A stretch of 64,000 bases of DNA from Baylisascaris procyonis (lineage: Eukaryota > Nematoda > Chromadorea > Rhabditida > Ascarididae), in NCBI GenBank assembly GCA_037389465.1, contig JAZARR010000068.1, positions 1 through 64,000 of the forward strand, given 5' to 3'. This document shows positions 12,830 through 24,749 of the stretch, one piece after another (within the stretch, counting starts at the first letter, position 1; each line of letters opens with the position of its first letter). Below the pieces are notes generated by a model. The model saw only the letters and a list, made by a program, of their open reading frames with translations, searched no databases and was not told the origin of the DNA. The position numbers and the translations under genes were made by a program.

Positions 12830-14318
12830 TTAGCATTGATAACCATCTTGTGGCCAATCACAAACGAGTGATGTTGGATTCCAAACCAAATTACTTGGGC
12901 AATCTTTATGCACCCATTTACCTTGTGCGCATTGATAAAATTTGCGGCAATTATTCGCATCAATACGATAACCACTACGTCCACTGCTTTCCTGAAATTG
13001 CGACGTTAAAATCCTGGATCAACTCCGGGATTGGTCTATCCTGACGAGGAAATTTCGTCGGATGCATTTTCACTATAATCCTACAGATATTATCGTTTTT
13101 TTTTGTTTTCGATTAACTACGCAAAAATCGTTTTTTTTTTTCTCGAGTATCCATAAATACTTGATACATATATCTATATCTCCATCTATATGACTATCAC
13201 ACTGCAGTTACTTTCACTTATTGCTTCATTTCGTGATGAACGAATAGGAAAAAATTTCTTCCAATGGTATTAGCCAAAGAAAAAAATTCCGCAAGAGTAT
13301 TAAATAGCTATACGTCCAGTATAATTGATTTTATTGATAGATTTTTTTTCCACTATAATTGGTAGATTTTATTATCGTATTTTTATTCATATCGGATTTA
13401 TGTTTGCATTAGATTTGAAGTCTCTCCTGCTTGTTGAGATTAATTCAAATATTTAGATTCACTTACCTGACAAGGGCTATCCTCGTCTCGTTCACCGAAA
13501 ATAAGTCCATTTTGACAGATACCAGCAACACATCTATTGAGTCGTTCGTCGAAATGTTCACCTTGTGGACAAAATCGACGTACAAAACGTTTCTCTTCAC
13601 CTGCACATGAAAAATATTTCGTACAATCACTAATATCCGCTCGTCTATCCCCATAGTTGCATTCGTTGATATTGGATGGGATTTGTTCGTAGTTTGATGA
13701 TTGATATATAGGTGGCGTAGTTGAGCATTGATAATCCGAACGACAACAACGTGTCTGAAAAATATTTTATTTTCAATAATAATTGTAATATTGCCTTTTG
13801 TATAATTATATTATTCTTTTATTACGAACGAAGTTATGTTATTTTAATTAATATTGTAGCAGTAGCGTTCACCGTTATATTGCAGTCTCTAAGTTTTAAA
13901 ATCTAAAATGCGCATAATCCAGGATAAGTTTATCGGCAAATTATGGAGTCATTCAGATGAGGTGTTTTATTGTCAAAAAATTCGAAAATTTAGCAGCGGA
14001 ATAGTTTTACCGGTATCCATGAACCGGAAGTTCTACTGATTTGCAAATTTATGAATTTCGATTAAACAAAATCGAGTGTTATTCCATTTTTTGCTCATCT
14101 ATCGAAGATTTGTCATTCGTAGTTCAATAAATAACGTACCGTTGGGTCGAAATTTTGTCCATATGGACAGAGTCTTATTTCATAATGTCCATTTACGCAT
14201 TCGAAATACGTTGTACAGTCCCTTTGATTGGCATTTAATTCACCATTCTGGCATTCTTCTCTTTCTTGAGGCGAATAGTCTAAATTTATAACATTTATTA
14301 AATGTCTTATCTCTCTCT

Positions 14319-14394
<76 letters not shown>

Positions 14395-15352
14395 TTGCCT
14401 TTATGTATAAATGATAAAAACTTATCTGTCCATGCTTTATCTGATTATCTTTAGATAGGAAGTTTCAGTATTTCTAGCTTAGTGAACACCTAGATTGTTA
14501 ATAAAGCATCTACCTTATGTTACTGATAGAGTGATGATGCTTTCAAGAATACTCATAAAATCGAAAAAATTTCATTGATTTAATTGGATGAAATCTAATT
14601 TTCGTTTTAATAAATGAAATTTTGAACCTAATCTCCTTTTCTCCTCGAAAAAAAAAATTTTTTTGTGAATATTTCAAAAATTGAATTTTTTTTTGTAAAT
14701 TATTTTATTGCAACTTCACTGAAAAAATATTTATGCTTCATTTATCGATAGCATAAACCTACTCACCTGTTTGAGAGGAATATCTGTCGAATGTTTGTTG
14801 CGAATCAGCGATCTTAAAACATCTCTATGGTTTCATTGAAAAATCTTTATTTAAATTAATTTAGATATTTGCATTTCAATTAAATGATCATAATTGTTAT
14901 TTCTTTTGTTGTCCTTCCTCTCTATCTTTAGTTTTTTTTTGATGTGGTGTATCTACAATCTCACTACGGGCTAATTTTACTACTCTCTATACGTGTAGAT
15001 CAATGCCATTAACAAAAAAAATTTTTTTGTCTATAGATGGAGAGTGGAAAAGGAATAGAAAAAATATTAGATGTAATGAATTTTTTTGAAGTGGATTTTG
15101 GGGATTTTTGTGGATTTGCGGGTTTTTTTTTAGTTCTTTTAGAATTGTGAATTATATTGTTCGTGCTAAAATGCAAAATTATACTAAAATAAAGTCTGCT
15201 AAAAACATATATTCTAGAAAAAGTATATTTTTACGCTCAGTTTTCGAATGGTTAGTATAAAAAAAAATGCAATGGTTTATTCCTGATAGCGTTACCTTGC
15301 CGAATAGATGTAGAACGAATGCGAAAAGCAATAGGCTCGTGGACCCACTCAT
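12830..15352 (-). CDS. Secreted protein with three chitin-binding type-2 (CBM14) domains
   Basis: Exons in transcript order: 15352-15296, 14812-14767, 14279-14140, 13754-13467, 12991-12830. All introns are GT/AG with matching phases, giving 230 residues. Residues 1-19 (MSGSTSLLLFAFVLHLFGK) form a signal peptide in an exon of their own. Three peritrophin-A domains follow, each with six cysteines: C44/56/62/72/84/91, C113/125/131/143/156/161 and C176/192/198/208/221/230. The typical aromatic cores are visible: CTTYFEC, CTKYFSC and CRKFYQC. This family binds chitin outside the cell. In nematodes such proteins occur in eggshell, pharyngeal cuticle or gut lining; which applies here is not shown. 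No catalytic or transmembrane segment is seen. The 230-residue model has no missing domain parts, so I consider the gene complete. Confidence 0.92.
14322..14394. repeat. (TA)n microsatellite in an intron
   Basis: About 36 uninterrupted TA dinucleotides, preceded by a short CT run, inside the second intron of the chitin-binding gene. Confidence 0.98.
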
Positions 15353-15392
15353 TGTAGAGATATGCGATATTATACTTAAAGAAATTGAATCA

Positions 15393-15404
15393 CTGCAAAT
15401 ATAT
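15393..15404 (-). promoter_or_regulatory. Acceptor-like site before the chitin-binding gene's ATG
   Basis: On the minus strand atatatttgcag ends 40 bases before the ATG at 15352. It could be a spliced-leader trans-splice acceptor or the end of a 5' UTR intron; the sequence does not distinguish the two. Confidence 0.45.
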
Positions 15405-16259
15405 CAATTAAATAAATCTAAATATTTTATTCGATTTTATACGACAGTAAAATTGCATTAAAATTAAAATTATGTGTTTAATTCGTTGAGTGCTATATCG
15501 GGCGGGGATCTTAGAGAATAGGGGATATAAGAAAGAGCAGTAATCATGTGACATAATATTTGCACTTCCCAGTCTAATTTGTTGTGATATTTGTGAGTCA
15601 TGGAATCACAATTTTTTTTTTTTTTGCTCAGATTACGGGAAATTTGACCTCTGTATTTGCTATTCAAGGTTGAAGAAGTTGGGTAGCGTTTCTACGAACC
15701 TATTCATTTCCTACTTGATTTCTGGTTTAACGGGTCCGCAGCCAACTATTTAAGAAACATTGAAATGCTGTTTATGAGCGGATAATATTATAACGTTTCT
15801 AGCTTTGAAGTTGTCTATTATTGGTTCCTAACTTAATCTGTTCGTTCACTATGAAACGCGAATAAAATCACCGATGAGAAAATATTTGTTATTGAAACAT
15901 CGAAAGTAAAAATATTTACATATTTAATTGTAATATATTTTTGTTGAATTTAAATATTCGTAAATTTATTCTCACTATCTACGCCTTACTTCATAGAAAA
16001 ATTTCCTAGCGAAACGTTATTGAAGTGAACGAACGCGTTGAACACCTAGTGCTAAGAGATGACTATCGCTAAAATGCTTCAAAGATGTGTTAGCTAGCCT
16101 GAAGGTAGCTTCTTATATCAATGTTATCGGTTATCGATTGATTGAGACAATTCATATAAGCTGATCATCGAACTACGAGCAGATAGGTTCATCTTTTAGC
16201 TCAATGCAGCTTATTATTGATGGTATCAGTGTTATCGGTTCTTTTTTTGTTGGTTGGAC

Positions 16260-16910
16260 TTATCATTCAACAAATGGCTGTAGATGTGGGATATCGAAGA
16301 GCAAAACGATCAATATTATCACTTAACAGTTGTTATCATCCATTGTAGACGCAATATTTTCATTGATTTAGCAATCAGGCGCACTTAAATTCGTCAACTG
16401 AATTGTACGCATAAACCTTAGTTGAATAGAATTAAAAACTGAACCGAAGGAATTATTATTAGTTAGGGAGAAAGAAAAATGCTTCCAGGAAGTTCGGGAA
16501 GTATCGTTTTTGTGACATTCTGGCTCAATTTATTTTTCCCTTATCATCTGTACGAACTATCGCCTATGCGATTATATCTATATTAATTTTATAATGTGTA
16601 TTCTGAATCTGTGCCAAATATATCACTTAAATTAATTTTTATTCACATTACAATATCGTCCAAACATTTATAGAGATCATTAGGCTTAATGCTATGATCT
16701 TATTGTGATTTGAACGATTCGATTGCAAAAGGTGGATAATGTGATGCTTTCCCAAATTTCTCATTTCGTAGACCATTTACGCATAATCTACTACTTATCA
16801 TTATCAGTCTCTTATCAGATGATCTGAATGGAACTCCGCAGACCCGTGCCCACCTTTGCCAAATCGATAGATGATTAGGTGATTATCATATGATTATCAG
16901 GTGATTATCT
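16260..16910. promoter_or_regulatory. Cluster of GATA-factor-type sites
   Basis: TTATCA (TGATAA on the minus strand) occurs at 16260, 16316, 16333, 16541, 16795, 16801, 16812, 16883 and 16894, with TTATCT at 16905. Several are in near-tandem, and the site at 16812 reads CTGATAAG on the minus strand. TGATAA is the core bound by nematode intestinal GATA factors such as ELT-2. The cluster lies 0.9-1.6 kb upstream of the chitin-binding gene, so it may act on that gene; this is inference. Confidence 0.35.
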
Positions 16911-17283
16911 ATTTCCGTTTGCCTAATCTACTTTACTAACTCTGTTGAACACTACCCTCGTTATTATCGTATTGTAGATGCATTTTTTTTGCACTCATTT
17001 CTTCTTCCTATCCCCACCCCCAAATCCCTCCCTTCCCACCTCCACCCTCAAATCTCCCTCTCTGCTCTTGCATGAGCATCAATGAAGGAGATATTCGAAG
17101 CGTATAGTTGTGCTGACAAAGAATACATCGGGCAACATATTTATTTCTGATTGTATATATACGAATATGAGATTAGCGAATTGTAAATTAAAAAACTTAA
17201 TGAGTGCCTTTCGAATAAGTAATATTCGCTGCTGGGAAAAGTTCTTCTGTTTTTGGGAACGTATCTTCGTCAGATATACCCTA

Positions 17284-17310
17284 TAAATAATAATAATAAT
17301 AATAATTTTT
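17284..17310. repeat. (TAA)n microsatellite
   Basis: About eight TAA/AAT trinucleotide units in intergenic DNA. Confidence 0.85.
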
Positions 17311-17689
17311 ATTTATTTATTTTCACCACAGCGAATTCTTTCTAAATATTTGTCACAATGATAAAAACTTTTAGCGGTTTAGTGGAATGGAGCTGTCTTA
17401 ATTTTTTTTTTTTGAAATTAATTTCATGTTATGGTATTTCGAATAGAAATTCCAATTACTGCACTATTCTCTTTTTATTGCTGTCGCTTTTTAAACAGTC
17501 AGTTCAAAGTTTTTTTTCAGGTTTTATTATTAATTAAAATATTTGAATTATTCAATAGTTGCCGTATTTAATTTTATCATTCATTTGCTGCCGTTTTTCA
17601 CATAGAAATTAGTACCGTATTTGCATATCAGCTATATTCAACTATATGGTTGTATTGTAATGTGTGATTTTAGCCGTTTTTCGGCACAT

Positions 17690-17949
17690 TTGCAGAGAAC
17701 GATGGCACATTCGCTGCGAACCGCGAACGGGGCTGCGCTTGTGCCTCACATTACGTACGCACCACTACCATACGCTGCACTGTGCAAGCGAATAGTAATG
17801 CGCATCACAGAAACTCGAATGACTGTAAGAGAAACATGCAGTTTTTCCCAACATTCAACTTAGAATGTCAAAGAATGCCCCCATACAAAATTTCAGCTCA
17901 ATCAGAGAAAGGGAAATGCACTTGCTGGATGGGCCATCGTTCTCTGCAA
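17690..17949. mobile_element. MITE-like element, 260 bp, 17-bp perfect inverted ends
   Basis: The left end 17690-17706 (TTGCAGAGAACGATGGC) is the exact reverse complement of 17933-17949. The interior is locally richer in G+C than its surroundings and encodes no transposase; the short frames through it are incidental. Length, inverted ends and nearby degenerate relatives fit a non-autonomous DNA transposon. No clear target-site duplication could be assigned. Confidence 0.55.
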
Positions 17950-18227
17950 TCATGCAGTAGGGCATAACGGAAACTCGAAAACTTATATCATCATGCAACT
18001 CAGAACGTCAAAGTATGCCCCATGCGAGATTTTAAGCTCTCGAATTAGGGGAGCAGTTGAATGATGGAAAAAAGTTGTACGTTCCCACCACAAGTTTTTG
18101 AGTTTCTAAAATGGGTATTGTCATTCGTTTGCAGAGTGCAGAGTACAGTAGTGATGCGTACGCAATGTGGGGCAGAAGCTCAGCTCCGTTCGCGGTTCGC
18201 AACCAGGGTGGCATCGTTCTACGTATG
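17950..18227. repeat. Degenerate copies of the adjacent MITE-like sequence
   Basis: Two stretches resemble the element at 17690-17949. About 17958-18040 is a direct partial copy, sharing GAAACTCGAA, a CAACT(C/T)AGAA(C/T)GTCAAAG segment and ATGCCCC. About 18046-18227 is an inverted copy: its minus strand carries GTTGCGAACCGCGAACGG, ACATTGCGTACGCA and CTCTGCA(C)TCTGCAA(A)CGAAT, matching 17714-17795. The block is therefore a nested or tandem cluster of one repeat family. Confidence 0.6.
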
Positions 18228-18532
18228 AGCGACTTTTTTCTTTTTCTTGAATTATTTATTTCGAAAAACTGTTTTTTTAAATTTTTTTGGTTTCTTATTT
18301 TTATTCAAATAGGTTGAGGGATTTTTCTTATTTTTTCACTAAGTTTTTGATAAATAAATATTTGTAATTTTATATAATTATTGAAGAGATCCATTGGAGC
18401 ATTTGAAGTCTGCTTGTATATGAGCGTTTGTTCGTTTATTTTTCTTCTTTTTTTTAATGATATAAACGTTTAGCATAGAATGAGATATCCTCATACTACA
18501 ACACTAGAAATTTGTTTCGCGTATCTTCATAT

Positions 18533-18605
18533 TCCTTCCCCTCCCATCCCCTCCTGCTTCCCCTCCCTTTCCCCTCTCCCCCTTCTCCCTCCCCTCCTCC
18601 TATCT
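18533..18605 (+). repeat. Long polypyrimidine tract
   Basis: About 70 bases of almost pure C and T, with many CCCCTC repeats, standing out from an AT-rich background. A similar but shorter tract is at 17000-17069. Confidence 0.8.
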
Positions 18606-18738
18606 TTAGTCCTATGTCCTTTCAAGTTTCCTAAATACACTTCAAAACTCTATAAGTTTTATATGCCCTTCTTCAAAAAAGTCCGCACGTTAGCAATAAA
18701 TTAGGAATGTACAATATAGTTGATAAAAACTTTTGCAA

Positions 18739-19000
18739 ACAATAACCGATTTTTTGGCTGCCTTAGATTGTATATATCGAAGGCTGCATTTCAATTCTCT
18801 CTTATAACTGCGTGCACTTTTTTTTTAATTGTAAGCATTTAAAAAATTCCACGATTTATAAAAAATGGAAACAATATTTTCTTATTTTTGTGTTTGAATG
18901 CGAAGATTGCTTTCTGGAATACGATAAGATTTCATTACTGCAGTACCGTTGATATAAGAAAAAATTTAAATTTAAGGCAGCCAAAAAATCGGTTTTTGTA
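18739..19000. mobile_element. MITE-like element, about 262 bp, 22-bp perfect inverted repeat
   Basis: 18744-18765 is the exact reverse complement of 18974-18995 (core GGCAGCCAAAAAATCGGTT). With one mismatch the match extends outward to 18739 and 19000. The interior is AT-rich with no coding capacity. The termini differ from those of the element at 17690, so this is a second family. No target-site duplication was settled. Confidence 0.55.
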
Positions 19001-19507
19001 TTTATTAATTTTTTTTCTTTGCTTTTTCATTTCTTGAATATTTAGTAGGCAAATTTATGCGATATAATTAATATTATGTCGATTTAATGCGCGCAAATAT
19101 ATTTTCGTTTTTTTTAAAGAATTTTTCCCACTTCGAAGCAACAATTAAAATAACTATTAGACGATATTATTGGTGATTTTTAAGAAGCTTCTTGAAAAAG
19201 AAAGTTGGGATTTATTTCAAGCTTGAATTCTATAAATTTGGTCCTGAAAGTGGGATTCCTGAAATAATCAAATTTTCTGCGGTTTTTTTTAAGTTGAAAT
19301 TTTCGAGACCCTACAGGAAATACGGGAAACTCGAAATTAGATTACTTAATTTTTGATGTTAGTATTTTTGAAATATTAAAATATGCGACTCTGTAATTCA
19401 AAATTGAGTGCCGATTCGCTTCTATTAGCTAATGGATAATGGCTGTTTTCATTATTCAATGATGCAACGAAAGAAACAGTCTGAAAATAACGATGCTAAT
19501 AGTATGT

Positions 19508-19709
<202 letters not shown>

Positions 19710-19907
19710 CCTTCACTTCTTAAGCTTGCATCTTACTAGATTTTCAAAAAAAAAAAAAAAAAACAGCGGCATAAATGAAATCTCTTGTGAGTGGATCTGT
19801 AAAATTCCTAACTTATAACCTCAGGGGTTTTTTCTTAAAGTAGTACGATATATCCACTTTTTGCTTCATCTATATATCATTGTCGTTGTAAAAAAATATA
19901 TTCATAC

Positions 19908-21211
19908 CGTCGATGAGAGTCCTTCGTTGACGAGACCACCCAACGAAACTTTTTCGGGAGAATTTTTCCTGAAATTAATGAAAAAATTCTTAACAATCTA
20001 CCTTCGTAACGACTTTATTGCTTTTGATGCTCTTAAGACTATTGCTAACCTTCGTTGACGACTGCTATTATCATCGGAATTTTGTTGTGATTGTTGATTG
20101 GGTCGGAAATCACCAAGTCTTTCATAGGGTCCATCACGTCGTCGATTATTTTCATTACTTGGGAAATGTCGGTTACCCCAACTTTTTAATGATGGATCCA
20201 TATCTGAGATACGACCCAATTCACGTTTCTTTTTTATCACTTGAACTGAAAAAAAGAATTAAATTAAAAAACGCTACTGCTAAATTAAAAACAGTAGTGC
20301 AATATTACCGTGTAAATGCAGTTTTCTTTAGAAATAAAAATTGGGAACGAATTAAGCAAGTGGAAACATCTAGAGAAGGTGTGATGACAAAGTAAATGAA
20401 GGTATTATGCCAAGATAGAATAGAAAAATATGGGATTTCGGCACATTTTGAATGGTTAAATTAATCCAAATAATGAGGGATTTTAAAAATCTTGAACTTT
20501 GTAATAGACTCTATGCAAAAATATTAACAAAATTTTTAATAAAAAAACACTGAAATAAAGAAATACCTTTCGATTCTTCAGAATTCTTTTCACTGCAATG
20601 AGAATTTTCGATTTCATTTAAAGATCGTCAATTATATATAGAGTAATAAAAGGTAATCAGTGAAGTCACTACTTTTATAATTTTTTCCCTACATGTCTTT
20701 TTTTACTTGCACTAATTTTTTGAGTTATTGTTTTCTATTTGCGCTGTAAAATAGCGAAATTCGCTGTAAAATAGCAAAAAATTATGGGAAATGCGATGAA
20801 TGAACTTGATGTCAGCTGAGTAAATTGGACGATTGCCATCAGTTGATTGAAATTAGGCAGTTTGCCAACGGCGGTCTAGTATTAGCAAAATCGAAGCCAT
20901 AATAATCTTCATGCGATAATTTTCCTCTTTTTGAAGCTGCTATACAGCTCCTTGACGGAATTTTTCAGAAAAATCCAGAAACTGGAAAAGAGAGCCTAAA
21001 AAGGTGGAGTTGTGTGGAGGGAGGGGGAGGTTTAGAGATTATTACTGTTTGAATCCAATGATCGTTTGACCTTTTTATGAGAAATAAAAAAAAACTGTTT
21101 TCCTTTGTTATAATTTACCACTTACATTTTATCGTTGTGAAAATTGATAGAAACTGTAACTTCAACATCCGATCTCGTATTTGCCATCGAACGTACCAAT
21201 GCCGATAGCAT
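19908..21211 (-). CDS. Gene of unknown function, four phase-compatible exons, ends unresolved
   Basis: Exons in transcript order: 21215-21126 (ATG at 21211), 20592-20567, 20245-20050, 19968-19908. Each boundary is GT/AG and phases join without a stop; the 26-base exon at 20592-20567 fits exactly between its neighbours. The encoded part is about 123 residues: MLSALVRSMANTRSDVEV at the start, then a hydrophilic region with VIKKKRELGRISDMD, an N/Q/R-rich middle, and EKVSLGGLVNEGLSST at the end. I do not recognise the family. There is no signal peptide or membrane segment. The acceptor at 21216-21217, 5 bases before the ATG, could be a trans-splice site or mean earlier exons. A 3' continuation from 19796 would give a short frame through an 18-T run to a stop; I do not trust it. 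Confidence 0.5.
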
Positions 21212-21215
21212 TTTA

Positions 21216-22563
21216 CTAAGGCGAGAACGTGACTAAAATCGATGAGTCATCCGATTAATTATTGAAAATTTTTTTATTAATTTCGAAATTTTAGTTCATT
21301 TCAGGTTTGTAATATTCTTTGAAGCGAGAAGAAAATTGGTTTAGGATATTCTGAAGACAGCAAATTTTAGAAGGTAGTTGATAAATATTTCTAGAGTGTT
21401 ACCTTATTTATACCTGTAATTACTTGTGATTACCTGTAGTTGAGGTTAGAACTGCTCTCATTAGCACCTCATTATCAGTTCAATTGTTTGGTAATTTTTT
21501 GTATAAAAATTTATTCCTCAGTATTCAAACGTCAAATAATATTCAGATACAACGTCATTCATTGCTTAGAAAAAAATGAATTGTCAGCATTATTGCAGTA
21601 GTTTTTTTATAGTCTTCTATCAAAAGAAGTCGCTCATAATATGAATTCGATACGTTTATTATCCTCGTCTTTCAACTCTCCTCTCCACTCACCCGCTCAA
21701 GTTCTTGCTTGAATTCCTTGAAACTTGCTTGAATCCCCCCCCCCCCATCCAAGAATCCTGAATTATGTCCAGAATGCATATTCGTGCTTGAATCCAGGCT
21801 CTCAATTGGAATCCTTTCTATGGGAGAAGCTATTGCCCAATTATATTACATACAATATTGAAATTTACTTACTGTTTTTGAAGACGATTGTTCCATCAAT
21901 GCTCGTTTTGCTGACGTCCTGTTCGTTGAAAAATATTGGAAATGATCATTTCATTTGTTTAGATGCTTTTATTAGACATAAGTTGACTGCTTAATTTTTT
22001 ATATTATGCATAAAAATTTTTTGAAAATGTGCAAAATTTGTTTAGAGCAGCAATTGCATAAATAAATTTACATAAAATGCGCAAAAAAAAATTCTTGCAT
22101 TTTTCTACTCTAACAAATCCGACTCGTTTCATGATTCTTGAAAGCGGTAGAGAGGAGATTTTTGACTAATAAATACTCTTAGCAACTAGATTTGTATAAG
22201 CTTTGTTTTGGCACTCGACTCCGATTAGAAATATGAATGGATTATTATGCATGTTTTGCTATATACTTAGGAATTGGTGAATTTCATTTACGGAAATGTA
22301 AAATCGAGTATTCTACCTATGCGGTTTGCAACTAGTTTCTGCACCTTTCTAGGTGAAAGATAATTCGTCAATTTTGCGCTGCAATGTTTCTATTGTAAAG
22401 GAATTTAAACCTATAGATGGTCAGCAGTGGTTTGAAGTCATGGTACAGCACTTTTTGCGATTTAAATATTCCTAGCTCGTTTTGGATCACGATGGACGAG
22501 TTTATTTTGTCCGAGAGTTTTTGAAATAAAAATCTTTATTTAAAGGGAAGTTATTCTGTGCAG
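21216..22563. other. Intergenic or upstream introns, with one exon-like fragment
   Basis: AT-rich. On the minus strand 21918-21873 is bounded by AG and GT and open, reading TSAKRALMEQSSSKT, and might be an upstream exon of the gene at 19908-21211. Its phase does not join directly to that gene's first exon, so another exon would be needed. A C run lies at about 21737-21747. Nothing else was recognised. Confidence 0.3.
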
Positions 22564-22920
22564 GTACCATATGAGTCAAAAAATACAGATGTGCTCCATG
22601 CCGCTTTCCGTATTGCTCACCACTGTGTTTTCATTGGTTAGGTCGAAGCGGGAATTGTTCGCTGGGAACGCGAATGGATCTAGACTAATCGTCATCCCAC
22701 AAGCCGAGGATGGGTTAAGATCGGTTCCGGTTCCGGTCGAAATTGAGGCTGTCACGGAGTGCAACCGGAAACCATCAGGTGGATAGGCATTTATTGAAAT
22801 ATGAAGGGGTGATAGTCCTGTACTTGAGTTTATGGATGCGGTAATTGGTCCAGTTATTGATATGAATGGAAAAGTTTTCATTGCATAATCGCGAATTCCC
22901 GCACAATAGAAATTTGGCAA
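22564..22920. other. Open region of uncertain strand, exon-like
   Basis: A locally GC-richer stretch open on both strands. On the plus strand, after the acceptor ttctgtgcag, 22564-22636 reads VPYESKNTDVLHAAFRI then AHHCVFI, ending at a possible donor G|GTTAGG; the same frame resumes after a TAG with VEAGIVRWEREWI. On the minus strand 22920-22576 is open for 114 codons. I cannot tell which strand, if either, is coding. A relic of a coding sequence or transposon is possible. Confidence 0.3.
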
Positions 22921-24624
22921 CTAGTATCAGTGAACAGCGGTTGAAATGTACCTATTTAATAAGCTCAGGTAAGTCGTACTATCGTTTGGTAAAAAAGTTG
23001 AGGTCGTTCTATCGTTTGTTGGAAAAAGCTGAGGTCGTGCTATCGAAGTGATGATCCTATGTGCTTACAGTGGCAAATTCACCATCGGTAATGATTACAA
23101 CCACTCAAAGTGCAAGGTTGAAGACGGAACTAGCTGTAGGAGGAATAAGACTGGCATTTAAAAGGGGGCGGTGAATACCTATGTTTTTTACATTAAGAGG
23201 CGGTTCTAAGTTTTGCTTCACTATAAAAGGAAATACTTCCGAACGCTATGCGAATATTTAAAGCAGCTCCATCCTAACCAAATACCGCCAGTTGCGCCCT
23301 ATTTCATCGTTTTTAAAGTCCGATCGATATCAGCTTTTTGTTTCCGATTAAGGTTTTTATTTCAGAAATACTTCTTTTTTCACTAAATTACAAATCACTA
23401 TTGATTATGTGACATGATCACATGGTTTTGCTATTTCTTGCAAAGCTTTATGAGGTTTTTGTATATTTGGTTCCTTGTCACTCAAATACTATCAGCACAA
23501 GAGGCAGAAACACTGTATCGACTAGGTGTTGGACAGTGAAAGCTTAAACCAGATTGTGCTATGCGATAGGTGTCCTGTTAGTCAGCAGTGAATTCTTTTA
23601 GGTATAGATTTTCTGTAGTAGATTGATTAGAATTCTCTAGTGTTTTAGCTATATCAGGCTATATAAGTGATTTTATAATCGTATTCGGATCGGCGATCGT
23701 CACTTCCTTTACAATAATGCGTTACATTTATTTATCATCTGCTTTCGATATTGTTTCGCTAATATATATTAAAATAGCAACCATTTCATTCATAATTTCT
23801 ATACTTGAAAGATCCTCTCAGATAAAAATAACTGCATCGATGTGAGCAAGGCATCCATTGACCCCTCCCCCTCCCCCCTCCCGTAGTTGTGCGTAAATTT
23901 TTTAAGCAAATTTTTCGATAAACCACATTAAAATCTTTTGAAGTAATCAATACCAGCAATATCTATTTATTATTTTTGTTCAACACATTAAACGACTACT
24001 GATATGTGAAATCTTTGAAAAAAAATTCTTGATATAATCTGCACATGGAATATTTATGCCATATTGATCTCTAAGAAGCGGAGGGGTGGGAGGAGGGAGT
24101 GACTGTTAGGTGACTTATCTCTAATAGGTGTAAAAGCGAAAAAAATTGCTCTATTAGGCCCGAAAGAGCCTCTTATCTGCTTTTCCCACTGTGATATTAT
24201 TAAGGATATCGGTGGTATTGCTATAAATCTATCGCATTTTTTTGTATCCTGGTTACTACTTAAATATTTCTGATTTTTTCCACAATTTTGATCTCTTCTT
24301 CCACTCTTCTTGAACTAAGGTTATTGCATAAAGCAAACGAAGAATGTCGTTAAATTATTTGTCATTAATTTCGTTTCTGTGATTACATTTCCTTTGTTAA
24401 AGAAACATGTGGGGGAGGGGAATAATTGCTTTTTTAAAGTTAAGTAATTTTTTTGGGAAACATTTCCATATTTTTTATTAACGCTAGAATTTGTTTAAAA
24501 AAAATATTGTATTCTATGCTACGAATTTTTCCTTGATTGAAATTTGCATATTTAATGATACTGTCGTGAAATTTGCATATTCAGTGTAATCATTAATATC
24601 CATTACGATCCCTCTTTGTTGCAG
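22921..24624. other. Intergenic, no gene seen
   Basis: Apart from the short tandem repeat at 22960-23046 and small C-rich runs near 23860, no exon with paired splice sites or domain was recognised. Confidence 0.5.
22960..23046 (+). repeat. Three imperfect copies of a roughly 30-34 bp unit
   Basis: The unit contains AGCTGAGGTCGT(A/T/G)CTATCG and recurs three times with small changes. Nothing indicates a function. Confidence 0.65.
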
Positions 24625-24749
24625 GTACAGAGAATGGCAAGCTTAATCGATGACGACCATTGGCAGCTGAAGTGCTAACGAGAAGCTTCAGCTGGAGTTC
24701 GTGACAACAAGTGGGAGCTCAAACTGACCGCAACAGTATTATGATGAAG
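24625..24749 (+). other. Exon-like segment, possibly untranslated
   Basis: Bounded by a good acceptor (ctctttgttgcag) and a donor (AAG|GTTAGC). One frame reads VQRMASLIDDDHWQLKC and stops at 24678, so it could be a terminal coding exon or a 5' UTR exon of a downstream gene. No partner exon was identified. Confidence 0.25.

Larger units (their letters stand above)
15405..17689. other. Intergenic and upstream region of the chitin-binding gene
   Basis: No coding exon was recognised. The region holds the GATA-type cluster at 16260-16910, a C/T-rich tract at 17000-17069 and a (TAA)n repeat at 17284-17310. Confidence 0.5.

Noticed and set aside
13463..13654. 63-codon minus-strand frame
   Set aside because: It is an out-of-frame shadow of the chitin-binding exon 13754-13467, where the correct frame has the six-cysteine pattern.
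20018..20395. 125-codon plus-strand frame
   Set aside because: It is antisense to the spliced minus-strand exon 20245-20050 and has no domain or splice support.
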